Positions 26,005 to 37,469 of a stretch of 64,000 bases of DNA are shown here, piece after piece; position 1 is the stretch's first letter; every line of letters begins with the position of its first letter. The translations under genes were made by a program, and so were the position numbers. This stretch comes from Syngnathus acus (lineage: Eukaryota > Chordata > Actinopteri > Syngnathiformes > Syngnathidae), in the NCBI RefSeq assembly GCF_901709675.1, contig NC_051106.1:6210001-6274000 (forward strand), written 5' to 3'. The notes beneath the pieces are model-generated. The model saw only the letters and a program-made list of their open reading frames with translations. It did not search any database and had not been told where the DNA came from.

Positions 26005-26303
26005 TACAGTGAACCTCTGCATTGGATTTTTTTTGTAGAACCCATCCTCTATTATTTGTTGTAAAACTCACCTAATTGCTGTTTTCCCAAATTTGTGTTT
26101 AGTATAAAAATGTCACCATTGGCACATTCTTGAGGTATGTTGGTGACAATGTTGAAGTGAAGGGGAAGCACTTCATTTAATCAAGCCAGGAAAAAAAAAT
26201 ATTTGTTCCATCAGCGTCTGTAAACAATGGCAAACATTTTTGGGTTGGGCATCAATTACTCACGGACTTTTCCGATTTATGGTTCGAACAGGAGTTCACT
26301 GTA
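26005..26303. mobile_element. Degenerate MITE-like element between gpx2 and rab15
   Basis: The left end TACAGTGAACCTCTG is an imperfect inverted copy of the right end CAGGAGTTCACTGTA, about 300 bp apart. Such ACAGTGAAC termini are familiar from short non-autonomous DNA transposons of fish. No transposase ORF is present. The family and target duplication are not resolved. Confidence 0.4.
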
Positions 26304-26567
26304 CTGCTTTCAGAAACAGAATAAACATACAAAGGGGATCACATGGAAATGAATGAAGCGTCAAGTTTCAAGGTTTAAATAATTAATAGCCTTCCTCTCA
26401 CTTTACACCCGAACAATGCATTATAAATTAACAAACTATAAATAAGATTAGAAAGCAACAGGATGAAAAGTAGGGAAAGTAGATGTGATATATTACTGCC
26501 TTCTGTTGGCAGGTCCCCCAAAAAAAAAATTGGTGAATTAAATTAAGAGCGTAAACAAAATGTTAAT

Positions 26568-28504
26568 TTAAAACATTCTGGCACAGGCACAAACTCTCCG
26601 AATGCTATTATCTTGACCGTTTTCGTCCAACCCGGCCTTGTTTAAATAATCATCCAGAGATCCCAGCAGGTTGTCCACGTCTCTCTTGTGAGCCTGCAGC
26701 ACCAGTTCTGTCACTCGATTGAATGACTGAAAGATACCAAATGCAGAGACGTTATCGACAAATCACGTGCACACTTTATTTTCCGTATTGGTGATGGACC
26801 TTTTCGATGTTGTGACTCGTGGACGCGCTGGTTTCAAAGAAATCCATTCCGTACCTTTCCGCCAGCTGCAACATTGAATTTGATATTTGAGGGACCATAG
26901 AAGGCAAATTTAGTAATGAAGAAAAAATTGAGTCAAACCTTGCTTCCTTCCTCCCTCGTCACTCGCCTCCTGGGCTCTTCGTCTGATTTGTTTCCTACCA
27001 AAATCCTCTGCACTTTTTCCGGTGCGTACTGTGAGACAACAACAGAGAGGAGGAAGCAAAGGATTGTTTTCTTTCGATTTACAATGCATGATTTTTTTTT
27101 TGGCTTACCTCGTCAACGTCGGTGGCCCACTTGACGATGTGCTGAAAGGAGGACTCGCTGGTGATGTCATAAACAAAGATGATACCCTTAGGCGGAAAGA
27201 ACAAATAGAAAAAATAAAAATAAAAGAGTGCACCTTTGATAAACAACTCATCCTCCCACACGCTGATGAAAACAAAACTTTGTCAGAGGTAAAGATAGTT
27301 CACGTCGGTTTGGCAAAGTCACCTGTGCACGCCTGTAGTACTGTTTGGTAATAGTCTGATAGCGTTCCTGACCGGCGGTGTCCCTGAAAAAGAAAAAAAG
27401 AAAGAAAAAAAAAAGGATCACACAGACGGACAAACAAATGAATCAAATTTGAAAGGAAATAAAACTCACCATATTTGTACCCGCACCTTGATTCCATCTA
27501 TTTCTAGAGTTTTCATTTTAAAGTCCACACCTAAAAACGAAAATTGAATATCAATCGGTCAAAGCAAAAGGAAACCGATGAAAAAAAAGAGTGAGTTTTG
27601 TTGTATACTTTATTTAGATGTGCTGCTGCTCCTTGTGTGTACAGTATGAAGTAGCCATTGTTTGAACTAAAGCATTATAATCACCGTAAAAAACTATGCT
27701 AATTTCCGTCATCCTGCCTAAAGGTACTTTGCGCTATATTTTGGTTGACATTTATTGGGCAAAATTTTATGATTTGTTTGAACATTTTTCTCTTTCAATA
27801 TATAATGTTTACATAATTTTCTATTGCTTTTCAGGAGGGAGTGACTAAAGATTAGCAAGCCTATTTGGAGAACTGCGCAAGCGAGAGAGAACGAATTAAT
27901 AATTGTTTATTACGGTTCCAGTAAGCACTCTATGGTTTTAACATTTTAACTTGTTAAAGGACTTACAATAAATACAGACTTAAGTTCTTAAATTTTCGTG
28001 GAGTTTGGATTTATTTAGGGGTGCTTTAGCGCCCGCCAAAATGGGATAGACACGCCTCTGCCTGGTGGTAAAAAAAATATAGAAAAACATTTTAATAAAG
28101 TCACTTATTATGGCAGATGTTCACCTACTTCAGATAGGATTTCCAAATATATTTCTCCCACGCGCACGCGCCTGTCAGACCAAACCTGCCGGGCCAACAA
28201 GTAGAGCTACTTTTCCCCACTTCACAAAGTAAAAGTAAACATGCGAAAAAATAAATGGCAGCTGATATTCCGATTGTATTCACAAATGAGTCACATTAAT
28301 AAGTTTTGGGTCTGTCGGTGGTTTGAATATGTCAATTGTCTGTTTAAACGAGACGGATGACTTCAATTTTAATTTCTTACCGATGGTGGAGATATGTCCT
28401 GTATCGAACTCTTTGTCCGTGAAGCGACGCAGCATACACGTCTTGCCGACACCTGAATCCCCGAGTAGGAGAATCCGGAACAAAATATCGTACTGCTTAG
28501 CCAT
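26568..28504 (-). CDS. rab15: Ras-related protein Rab-15
   Basis: A small GTPase; mammalian Rab15 acts in early/recycling endosome traffic. Seven exons: 28504-28381, 27530-27470, 27383-27323, 27186-27109, 27028-26939, 26865-26800, 26726-26568; 639 nt, 212 residues, the same length as human. Visible motifs are the P-loop GDSGVGKT (residues 15-22), switch I HISTIG, switch [17 protein letters not shown] and ETSA. The effector-facing [10 protein letters not shown] is typical of Rab15. The hypervariable tail ends [10 protein letters not shown] rather than the usual CXC or CC terminus, so prenylation as drawn is doubtful. Rab8/10/13 relatives are less similar. Gene order gpx2-rab15 matches mammals. 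Confidence 0.93.
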
Positions 28505-29260
28505 GATCGACTGTTTAAAAAAATAACTTTTAATTGTCAGGGAATGACTCCTCCATGTTTTGCATTTACCTGACGTACTCGCCAATTACGCTGCCTACAC
28601 GCGTCAGATTCAGGTCAGCTCGGAAATTCTGGTTTTCCAGCAAGTCTAGGCGACAGCGTTGTAGAGCAAATATCTGAGTGACACTTTTTGGCTGGTGATA
28701 AAATCCTACAATTTAATGATCATTTCACTCCGTCTGAATACTAGGACACTTAATATCGGTCATAAACTGACAGTACCGTCCACCTTATAGAAACTACCAT
28801 GGTCCGTGAACATGGCAAAGCAAACAAGCTTCATCCTTCAGAGGAACTGCTTTTGACAAGTTTGAATTATACTTAAGTCAGGGAAACAACTTATATTTTT
28901 GAATCCTCAAGTCAGGGAAACAACTTATATTTTTGCACCTTAAAAACAAGCACAACGTGCTATTTCAAATACATTCGACATGCAAATTTCCCACATTTTA
29001 TTTTGTCTTTAAAGTTACCAACTGAAAAATAAACTTATTCCTCAATTGTTTTGGGCGATTAAGGTCAAAAAGTAACTTTTACATTTGAAACACTACTAAA
29101 ACCAAAAAGAAGTATATCATTGTGCAGTGATTCTTTTTTTTAGTCAAGGCACATATTAAAATATTTTCTGAATTTGTTTCAAAAACAACTTCGAAGCAGT
29201 AAGCACATAAATAGTAAGCCACATGAACAGAAACACATAAAGTCATAAATACATCCGATA
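28505..29260. other. Intergenic: rab15 upstream region and downstream flank of max
   Basis: Contains the presumed rab15 promoter right after 28504 and AT-rich sequence with a direct duplication at 28875-28935. There is no coding sequence. In mammals FNTB lies in this gap; none of its exons was recognised here. Confidence 0.5.
28875..28935. repeat. Direct tandem duplication, 34-bp period
   Basis: AAGTCAGGGAAACAACTTAT plus TTTTTG occurs twice in identical form, at 28875 and 28909, separated by GAATCCTC. The perfect identity suggests a recent slippage or unequal-exchange event. Confidence 0.85.
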
Positions 29261-29271
29261 AGGATAAAAGT

Positions 29272-29277
29272 TTTATT
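29272..29277 (-). terminator. max: Candidate polyadenylation signal of max
   Basis: AATAAA on the minus strand about 970 nt beyond the max stop. It would give a 3' UTR of about 1 kb, including the C-tract made by the plus-strand poly-G at 29397-29430. Confidence 0.4.
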
Positions 29278-29396
29278 CAAGGTATGTCTTAACTTGCAAG
29301 ACACCCTTTGGCAGTATGTACAACATACCTGTAATTTCCATGGAATGGAACAAACAAATATTGATTACATACACACTCATTTACCTCTGAGAAAAT

Positions 29397-29430
29397 GGGG
29401 GGTGGGGGGGGGGGGGGGGGGGGGGGGGGG
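29397..29430. repeat. Poly-G tract
   Basis: Thirty-three G with a single T at 29403, on the plus strand. In the max transcript it would read as poly-C. Long G-runs are prone to length error in assemblies and can form quadruplexes on the G strand. Confidence 0.9.
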
Positions 29431-30248
29431 AAATAGAGAAACATTCCCAGCACAAGCAAAAATATTCTCAAGGGAATTTTTTTCCTTTTGCGGTTGACAC
29501 CATTTTGGATTTGGGTTATATACTACACACAACCAAGAGTTCATTCCTAAAAAATGAAGTTGAACTGTATTGTGTAACATTCAGTATCGATCAGGTGCTT
29601 ATGTTTTGTCTGACAGTGATTAAAAAAAAAAATAGCGTAAAGAAATTAGCTGAACCCATTGTGGGGGCAATTAAAACACAATTTTGCCCTTTTCAAGTCC
29701 AAAAACATAAGTGACATCAATTATGGTTCACTATAAATAAGGGGGATTTCATTTTAAGTCCACAAAACACTTTTTCAAAACACAACATTTCAGGCATCTA
29801 CACCGAATAAGCTGATTTTGCATAACATCACATCTTTCTGAAGAAAAAAAAGAAAAGATTTAAAAAGGGAATGTTGCCAATCAGCATATTTTGTCAACTC
29901 CTCTCAACAATTGCAAGTTTTGTGACCTGACATCTCATACTTTGTAATCTCCACATTCCTTTAAATTAAGGTCGGTGTGAGGTTTGAAAAATGTAAAGTC
30001 CTTCAAAATTACAGAGCTGCCTCACTTTGGGTGGGGGGGTCGTTGGGGGGGTTCACGCTGGGCTGCGAGGAAAGAAGTGACAGGATGCTTCGGGAGGTCG
30101 AAGCATTTTATACACAATATATAGCACCTCTCTCCTCCTGACTGACTCAAGCAAGAAGAAGGCAGGGCTGAATGCACACAGCTAAGAGGAGTTTCAGAAG
30201 AAAAAAAAAAAACAACAAGGTCAAACAAAAAAAAGTCAGTCGTAGAGT

Positions 30249-33140
30249 CTAGCTGGGCTCCACGCGCAGCCTCTTCCTGGTCGGGGGCTCCTCGGGCTCC
30301 GATTCCGAGCTGGAGTCGGAGCCGCCGTCAAAGGCCGACACGGCGCTCCCTTTGCGGTTGGTGTACAGGCTGCTGTCGGAGGAATAGTTGCTCTGCAGCT
30401 GATTGTTGCCCTTGGCTTTCTCCAGAGCACGCACTGCAATCACAAAGCTCGCTAAATGGCCGCACGAGACATTACGAGCCCCACAGTAGAACCTCCGAGC
30501 CGCCTTGAAAATACTCGTTGAATTTGCGGAGGTTCCGCTGTCGCGTACGTACATACCCTGCTGTTCCAGCAGCGCATTCTGCTTCTTTAAGTCGTCAATG
30601 TCTTGCTGGTGGGTGTGATTTTTTCGTCTCATGTATTGAATGTACTCAGTGGCTTTGTCGAGAATCTGGGCTCGCGAAGCCTGTTTAACAGAGCTCTGTC
30701 AGCAGACAATTTCAGAGAGACATGAAGAAACGATGTAGTGGAAACAGTCTCAAGACACAATTGTTTCATTCAGGGGGTCCTCGGTTTCCGACGGTGTTAT
30801 CGCTCCTATGCTAGAGACGCATGGGTGCTCAAATTTGTATGTCAGAGCATTTTTGCTAACACAATAGTAAGGACAGATTTCAAGTAAATTTATGGAAAAC
30901 ACTTTTAAGCACTAAACGCCGCGGGTGCCGTTTATACCGTGGAAAACCGAGGAGCCCCTTGTATAACACAGACAAGTATTCAAGTCAAAACATTTTCATT
31001 GTCAACAGTTGTAAAAGGGTTACCAAATGTGTCTGGGTTCGGAATTTAACAATCAAACCTAAAAAGCCTCATATGTTTGTGCAAATAATGACTGCTAGGG
31101 GGAAAAAAATCATGACAGATACAATCTATATCAATTATGTGGTCATTAAGGCTATTCTGCCCGGCGATAATGACACTCAGGGTCTTTAAGATGAACCGTG
31201 ATGCTGTGAATCATAAACTTTGGGCATATTATGACATAGCTTTAGAAAGAAGTTAAGGTACAACTCAAAAGTCAAGGTCTGTTGACGGCACGGTGTGTTA
31301 CTTGCACTTATCTGTGCAGATAGTAAGAATCCTATTTGCATGTCATATCAGACTCATCTATTGACTTTGGTGTGGGTCTGCGCTTCAAGCTTTTCCCGTT
31401 GTGGGAGGTTTGTGTCGGGATGCTTTTGTCCCTCCTCACCTTCTCTCCTTGCAATGCAGGCACCGAGTCTCGTAAACCGTGAAAGCTGTCTTTGATGTGG
31501 TCCCTGCGTTTACGCTCCAGCGCGTTGTGATGTGCTCGCTTGTCTGCCTGCAACAAAGACAAGATTTTTTTTTTTAATGGACTGCTTCCATGCGGCCTCT
31601 GACGCCGTTTCCTACGTCTTTGTGTAAACCACATTTGCGTGACATCACCTGGCAACAACAAAAAAACCTGCTGTGCAAGTTGAATAAAAATTTGCTATGT
31701 TGGTAGTGCTTTCAGGGAACGCTGACAGTGCAACTTTACAGACTACTTACTTCTACTGCTGGTTACCAAATAACAGAAAAAGCTACAAACTTTTTTTTCC
31801 GGATTTGGTGGTACTTGGTGGGACTGAAATCAAACTCAACAATTGCGGTTGGGGACCCATTTAGAAGACACAGGCGACACGAAGACTGCCGTGATGATCA
31901 AGGAGGAATCCACCAAGAATTTGTTAGACTTCAGGGGGATTTTCAAATGGACTTCAAAGAGCAAAGTCTGGATTTGAAAAATTTCTTTCATGACACCAGT
32001 ACTGGAGCATTTCTGATACGACTCATCTATGCTTTTTGTGACATTTTCGTCTGCTGCTGTGATATTTTAAACTCACTAATGATTGGGGAAGTGCTGGTGC
32101 AAAAGATTTGTACATCATTTCAAGGGTTGAAGGCTTTGCAGGCCTGCAAGCAGTGTGTGGCTTTATGAGCAGCAGCTTAAACAAGTGAGGGGGAGGGGGA
32201 ATCCATGAAATCCACAGATATGAACCAGATCGTGGCTGTTGAATCATTTCACATGAATACAATAACTATGACTCGATTACAACATAATAACAAGGGATTA
32301 GAATTGGAGATATTTCCACAGGCTTGCACAACATTGTACTGTTGGATTTAACATGTTGAAGAGGGTGCACGCAAATACACAACAACAATGAAACGATCAC
32401 GACAATGTAATCGAATTAAAGTCACGTTACCGGACACTTACCTAACCGACAATATATTAGATGACAATTAGCAAAAATGGTTAGCGATATACGACAGTAA
32501 TTCGACGGAAGACGCAGTGTTTTTAAGCCCCCGCAGCACTAGGTTAGCAATGTGGGTCACTGCATCAGTATACGATTCCTCCGATTGTGTATTAAACAAA
32601 GCTAAGATCCCTATTTTATTTTCGATTTTCAAAAACCTGTTCAATCGGTATGAAGTAATAACTCAAATGACGTCATGTACGAGAACCAAGGAAAGTTAAC
32701 CTTCTCAAATGGCCCGACCTTGCTCTTGGGGAGATTAGTTGTGCATTAGCCCAGTGCCCAAAATGTGCGTTATTTTGTAATAATTGAAGCTTTATTTTTT
32801 TAAATGTAATTAATAAGGCAAAAAGCAGCTTTCCAACACTTGCTTGGTACTGTAATACGAACGAAGGGAAGGAGCAAACAATTTAAAGCGTCTAGTCGAC
32901 GCCACCACAAAGCCTATTGCTCGGTATACGAATAACACATCATACAAGTTATCATTCCAAATACGTCCCTTTAAATATTTATCAAAATTCGGTATTCTAG
33001 CCTACTAGCTAACCTGGCTAACTCGGATAGCTCCGAGCAAGATACCGCGACAAAGTTGCTGTCTAGCTAGCTGCCTTTTAAGTGGGGGAAACTGAGGCAC
33101 ATACATCGCTGTCGACTTCGATGTCATCGTTTTCGCTCAT
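30249..33140 (-). CDS. max: MAX, bHLH-leucine zipper dimerisation partner of MYC
   Basis: A nuclear factor that binds CACGTG E-boxes as a homodimer or with MYC and MXD proteins. Four exons: 33140-33105, 31547-31440, 30680-30557, 30433-30249; 453 nt, 150 residues. It starts [12 protein letters not shown]. The basic region and helix 1 are [20 protein letters not shown] with the DNA-contacting His, Glu and Arg. Helix 2 and the zipper run [20 protein letters not shown] onward. The tail holds an acidic SSESEPEE run and the NLS-like [12 protein letters not shown]. Exon 1 joins directly to ADKRA, as in the short mammalian form; I found no copy of the 9-residue insert exon in intron 1. Confidence 0.96.
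30772..30962. mobile_element. MITE-like inverted-repeat element in max intron 2
   Basis: About 190 bp with imperfect terminal inverted repeats: the left end CAGGGGGTCCTCGGTTTCCG matches the reverse complement of the right end AAAACCGAGGAGCCCCTTG. It has no ORF. A related end, GGGGTCCTCGGTTTTCTACC, occurs at about 2366-2385 in a sipa1l1 intron, so the family is dispersed in this window. Confidence 0.65.
31548..33104 (-). other. max: max intron 1
   Basis: 1.56-kb intron between the [12 protein letters not shown] exon and the basic-region exon. It is AT-rich, with unrelated short ORFs on the plus strand. No alternative MAX exon was recognised. Confidence 0.6.
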
Positions 33141-33318
33141 TCTTCGGTAAAGGGGGTATGCGAAAAGAAAACAAGCAGCTGTCAAAACAAAAGCAGCAGC
33201 GAGCGGAGGCAAAATAAAAATAAAAATCTTGCGTGAAGCTCTGCTTACAGCAGAGACATGACGATGAACGGTTACTTTACACGTGATTCGCCTACACATG
33301 GATCAGAAAACACACACG

Positions 33319-33328
33319 GCGCATGCGC
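33319..33328. promoter_or_regulatory. max: NRF1-type motif in the max promoter
   Basis: GCGCATGCGC is a perfect palindromic NRF1 site about 180 bp upstream of the max ATG. It is typical of CpG promoters of ubiquitously expressed genes. Confidence 0.6.
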
Positions 33329-33398
33329 GAAGAAAAACAGGGCTTTCTGGCTAATGTAGTTTAGCCGTTCACGCATCCCCGATATGACGCGTTTATAA

Positions 33399-33410
33399 AC
33401 TACATTGCCC
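33399..33410 (+). promoter_or_regulatory. max: ZNF143/THAP11-like ACTACA motif in the max promoter
   Basis: ACTACATTGCCC resembles the ZNF143 core ACTACAnnTCCC with one change. A second ACTACAT in the opposite orientation lies at about 33353-33359. It is 260 bp upstream of the max ATG, near the NRF1 site. Confidence 0.4.
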
Positions 33411-35013
33411 ACAAGCGCTGCAAAAGACGGCTTGCAAACCGTAAATATTGTAACCTCGCACATTTAGTTATGATTAATGCATCCTAAAATTGCCCACTAT
33501 TAACATTTAATCATCAGGATACACAACTTTGATACTTTGATTAGATAGTCTTGAATAAAGGAAGTAGTCATAGCTGTTACCCGCTGATAAACAATCCTGT
33601 GGTGTGACAAGACCACTGGGACAAATTGTGGCTTGTTTGACACAATAACATGGCTCCTCTCTATGATTATGAAACCAGATGGTGGCCTAGCTCACTTTGA
33701 GTCGCCCTCCCCCTCTCACAATCTATGGCTACAATGGACCTGTATGCTTGCATGCATGTTGAGTATTACAAAAGGGTGCCTTTGATGCCATCCATCCATC
33801 CATGCATCCATGCATCCATCCATCCATCCTTCCACTAGTAGAGATTAGAGAACCACGTTGGAGCTCTTTAGTCCCACACATGAGTCGTAACTAATGTGTT
33901 TGTTTTCGAAAGCATCCCGCTCAAAAGACAAAGAGGATGCCTTCTGCCAAGTGCCATAGTTTCATAACATGAAATGGGCCTCTCTTTGCACATGCACCTC
34001 TTGAGGCCCAATATGATGTTCTAATTAAGGCAGGAAGGAGCCTCATGCAGAGTATCTGAAGAAGCCAGGTCGCTACTAAACAGAATTTCACGAAATTCTT
34101 GGTAGAAGGGACAAAAAGAAACCAGCTGCGTGTGGTGTAGCATTTCAAAATGAGGTTTGTGTTTCGCTACAGTCTGCAGCAGCGCCACCATGTTGCCATG
34201 GAGCCACATGACACAGGAGGGAGGGTTTCAGTCTGGCCACAAAAGAAGAGGAGCAAAGAGGGGAATGCGTGCAGGGATGCAAACAAAGTTTGAAGATTGG
34301 ATTTGCTGCAAGGTAAGAAATCTGTCCAAGACTTATCTGAGCATTGAATACAATTTAGATTCTATGATATTCTACTCTTACAGAGGGAGTTTATTTTTAC
34401 TATATTGTTTTTAAAGCAAAGTTCACAAAAGTGGAAGATGATTCTAATTCTTTGTGGAACATCATTCGATGAGCATGTACAAATGATTTACAGCAGTGTA
34501 AGTATCTTGTCATGCACGTGTTGTTTTGGATTAAAGAAATTAACTAAATGTACTAAAACTAACTTGAGGCTATATGATTACATTTATTGCACATTTTGGA
34601 TCTCAAGAAATCAAAATTTGATTAATTGGCGGCTATTGCATTTGATCAAATTCAGATACGTTTTTTTTATGAGTATTATATAGTGCTGTATTTGGCACAC
34701 ACAAGTTGCACCATTAAATAAAAATATGGGCAAATATAGAAATTGAATTTCCCATCCATATATGTGCCCTGTGATTGGCACAATCCTAATGAGTACAAAC
34801 TCAATAAAAAAAAAGGATGATCGGGATTAAAATTAGTAAAATAAAAATAGAAGGGGCCCTCAAATAGAACCTTGGGGAACACCAGAGGTGAATGATGGTT
34901 TTACAGACTGAAAGATTGATTGATTGGTTGGTTAAAAAGTGTGTTTGCCTCTTCAAAGTTCAAACATCAGGTGAAGCCCACACAGTATACGAAGCATTCA
35001 GACGAGCTTTACA
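33411..35013. other. Intergenic region between max and slc10a1
   Basis: The two genes are divergent. Beyond the max promoter I see a (CATC)n microsatellite at 33789-33830 and AT-rich sequence, but no third gene. The slc10a1 promoter should lie just left of 35014; no TATA box is clear. Confidence 0.5.
33789..33830. repeat. (CATC)n microsatellite
   Basis: Interrupted CATC/CATG repeats in the max-slc10a1 spacer. Confidence 0.85.
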
Positions 35014-36560
35014 ATGAATGTGACGGACATCAATCATGAAGGCAACATGTCTGTCAATGGGAACATGAGCATCTTGAACATATCTCCACCTCTCAACAAT
35101 GCCCTCAACACCTTCTCCATCATCATCCTCTTCATCACCATGATATCCCTCGGGTGCACCATGGAGATTTCCAAAATCAAGAGTCATCTCCTCAAGCCTA
35201 AGGGAGTGGCCATCGCCATGGTGACCCAATTCGGCATCATGCCCTTGACTGCGTTCACACTGGCCAAATTGCTGAAGATGAATTCTGTGAAAGCGGTGAC
35301 CGTGCTCATATGTGGCTGCTGCCCTGGAGGAAACCTATCCAACATCTTCACTTTAGCCCTAAAGGGTGATATGAATCTCAGGTGGGCGTGGCCAACATCA
35401 TCTAGCCACGCCTTGTATAATATATCCTTTTGAAAGTCTTTTTTGTTTTTCTCCTGTAGTATTGTGATGACCACATGCTCCTGCATTGCAGCTCTGGGTC
35501 TGATGCCCTTGCTGCTTTTGATTTACTGCCAAGGCTTCAACGGCTTGGAGAACGCAGTGCCCTACTTGGGCATCCTGAGCGCTCTCACTTTCACCTTACT
35601 GCCTTGCGGTATGGGCATCATGCTCAATCACTACAAACCCAAATATACACCAGTTGTCCTGAAAGTAAGATTTTTTTTTTTCTTCTCATTTTATTGTCCA
35701 ACACAATTTCCTTTTTGTTGAGTGAACGCCTTTTAGCTGTGTGCTGTTATCAATGAGTTTTATCTAATCCAATGGAAAATTTGAGCTAGAGGAAGTTCGC
35801 AAAGAACAAAATGTTCTCGGATAATTAAAGCCATGTTTGCAAAAAGGAATATTTTCTTTCTATTTCGCTTTTAGTGGGCTAGTCAACTTTTTCCCCATCC
35901 GGTGACCTCTTACATAATCATAACTATCTTTTTTTTTTTGTTAACAGTCTGGCCTGGGCATTTTGATTATCTCCAGCATCATTGTGTTCACTTTATCTGG
36001 TGTGGCGGTCAAAGACATGTTGTGGATGATCCTGACTGCCGACATTATTTCCGTGGCGGCTCTGATGCCCCTCATAGGCTTCATTTTGGGATATGTCATA
36101 TCCGTCATATGCAGACTAAGCTCAAAGTAAGTTTGACTGTTACGCAACTAATAAAAAATACTAAATTGGGTTCGGGTTCTCATCATACTGAACTATCATT
36201 TGTGTTTGTGGAATCCAGATGCTGCAGGACCGTCTCCGTGGAAACAGGCTGTCAGAACATCCAGCTGTGTTTGGCTATTTTGAAGGTGGGCTTTCCTCCG
36301 GAGGTCATCGGGCCCATGTTCCTCTTCCCTTTGCTTTACTACATATTCCAGTGTGGAGAGGCTCTTCTCCTGACTGTGTGCTTCAGATGTTACCAGATGG
36401 TCAAGTCACCAAGTGAGGGTAAATGTCACAGCTGTGTGTGTTTTTGTGGGGGTTGAAAGGAAGATTGGGTTTTATAATATTGTTTTTTTTTTTTGGGACA
36501 GAAAGAAGAATAAATACGAACGTCAACGTGAAACAAGAGGAGGTAAAACCGCCTGAGTGA
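35014..36560 (+). CDS. slc10a1: Sodium/bile acid cotransporter (SLC10A1/NTCP type)
   Basis: A plasma-membrane transporter that in mammals brings conjugated bile acids into hepatocytes with two Na+. Five exons: 35014-35381, 35460-35664, 35948-36126, 36219-36418, 36502-36560; 1011 nt, 336 residues (human 349). The short N-terminus has four N-glycosylation sequons (NVT, NMS, NMS, NIS). It is followed by about nine hydrophobic segments. The family signature [15 protein letters not shown] carries the Ser-Asn of a Na+ site, and [10 protein letters not shown] carries the Glu and Gln of the other. [20 protein letters not shown] is diagnostic. The tail [12 protein letters not shown] is short and polar. 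SLC10A2 and A4 are alternatives, but the susd6 neighbour supports A1. Confidence 0.93.
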
Positions 36561-36736
36561 CTTCACTTTGGATCACAACGAAGACCAATGAATATGGAAA
36601 ATATTTACCTCACTTTATTTTTCCTCACATTGTGATGTTGGAACGGTGTTCCAAACTCCCTAGTTCTACACTTTTGCAAAGGCAGAATTTTTATATTTTT
36701 ATTAGTTTGCTCGGGCTTGTACTTATACATTTATTC

Positions 36737-36742
36737 AATAAA
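36737..36742 (+). terminator. slc10a1: Polyadenylation signal of slc10a1
   Basis: AATAAA about 177 nt after the stop codon, followed directly by an A-run. It fits a short 3' UTR. Confidence 0.65.
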
Positions 36743-36808
36743 AAAAAAAAAATACCGCTTCTTTTGATATGAACTGAGATGAGCACATTTGGCACAAATG
36801 AAATAGTA

Positions 36809-36814
36809 TTTAAT
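36809..36814 (-). terminator. susd6: Candidate polyadenylation signal of susd6
   Basis: ATTAAA on the minus strand about 655 nt after the susd6 stop. With the slc10a1 signal at 36737 the two convergent transcripts would end close together or overlap slightly. Confidence 0.35.
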
Positions 36815-37469
36815 CAACAAACACACTTGTGATAAAATGCTTACATATTAAAGTTACTTTAAACTTTACATAGATAAAAATAGCATGTAAGTTCAATGAA
36901 CAGGCAATATTGATATTGCACCATATTTACTAGTCATTTTTTTTCAAACTTTTTACAGTACAACTTAGACAGTGAAAGTGAAAACTAGTAGTTTTAAACT
37001 ACCGATATTATTTAAATAGTTCCAAGATGTGTCTAAAAAGCTATGGCTGATCAACAGCACTATAATGTAAAATCTTTAAGCAGTAATAAATTAAGGGTGT
37101 GACAATTTCACAAATGCAGTGTCACAAAGCTCATTTTGGAAAGTTCTTATTGTACATGATGGGATATGTGCATAGAAGTGAGGAAGATAAGGCCATTGGG
37201 AACAAAGTTAAAGACGGTAAAAGTGAGGTCATGTGATGTATGTCAACAAATAGAAGGTGACTCACGATGCATACATTATTATGATTCATAATAAATTCTG
37301 TGTTGCGGTGCCGCGTGCTTCAAGCAGCAGTGGAGACAAAAGAAAGGTAAAAGCATCAGAAGGACATTAAGTAGTATGGACATGTACAGAAGTTCTGCTT
37401 TGGGACGGTCAGCGTGACTCACGGATCAGCTCAGCACCACTTTGAAGCGTGTTGACATCATTTGTGTGT

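Larger units (their letters stand above)
25663..26567. other. gpx2-rab15 spacer
   Basis: About 900 bp between the gpx2 start and the rab15 stop, both on the minus strand. It holds the gpx2 promoter, the MITE-like element at 26005-26303, and the 3' UTR of rab15. The possible rab15 poly(A) signal ATTAAA is at 26176-26181. I see no other gene. Confidence 0.6.
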
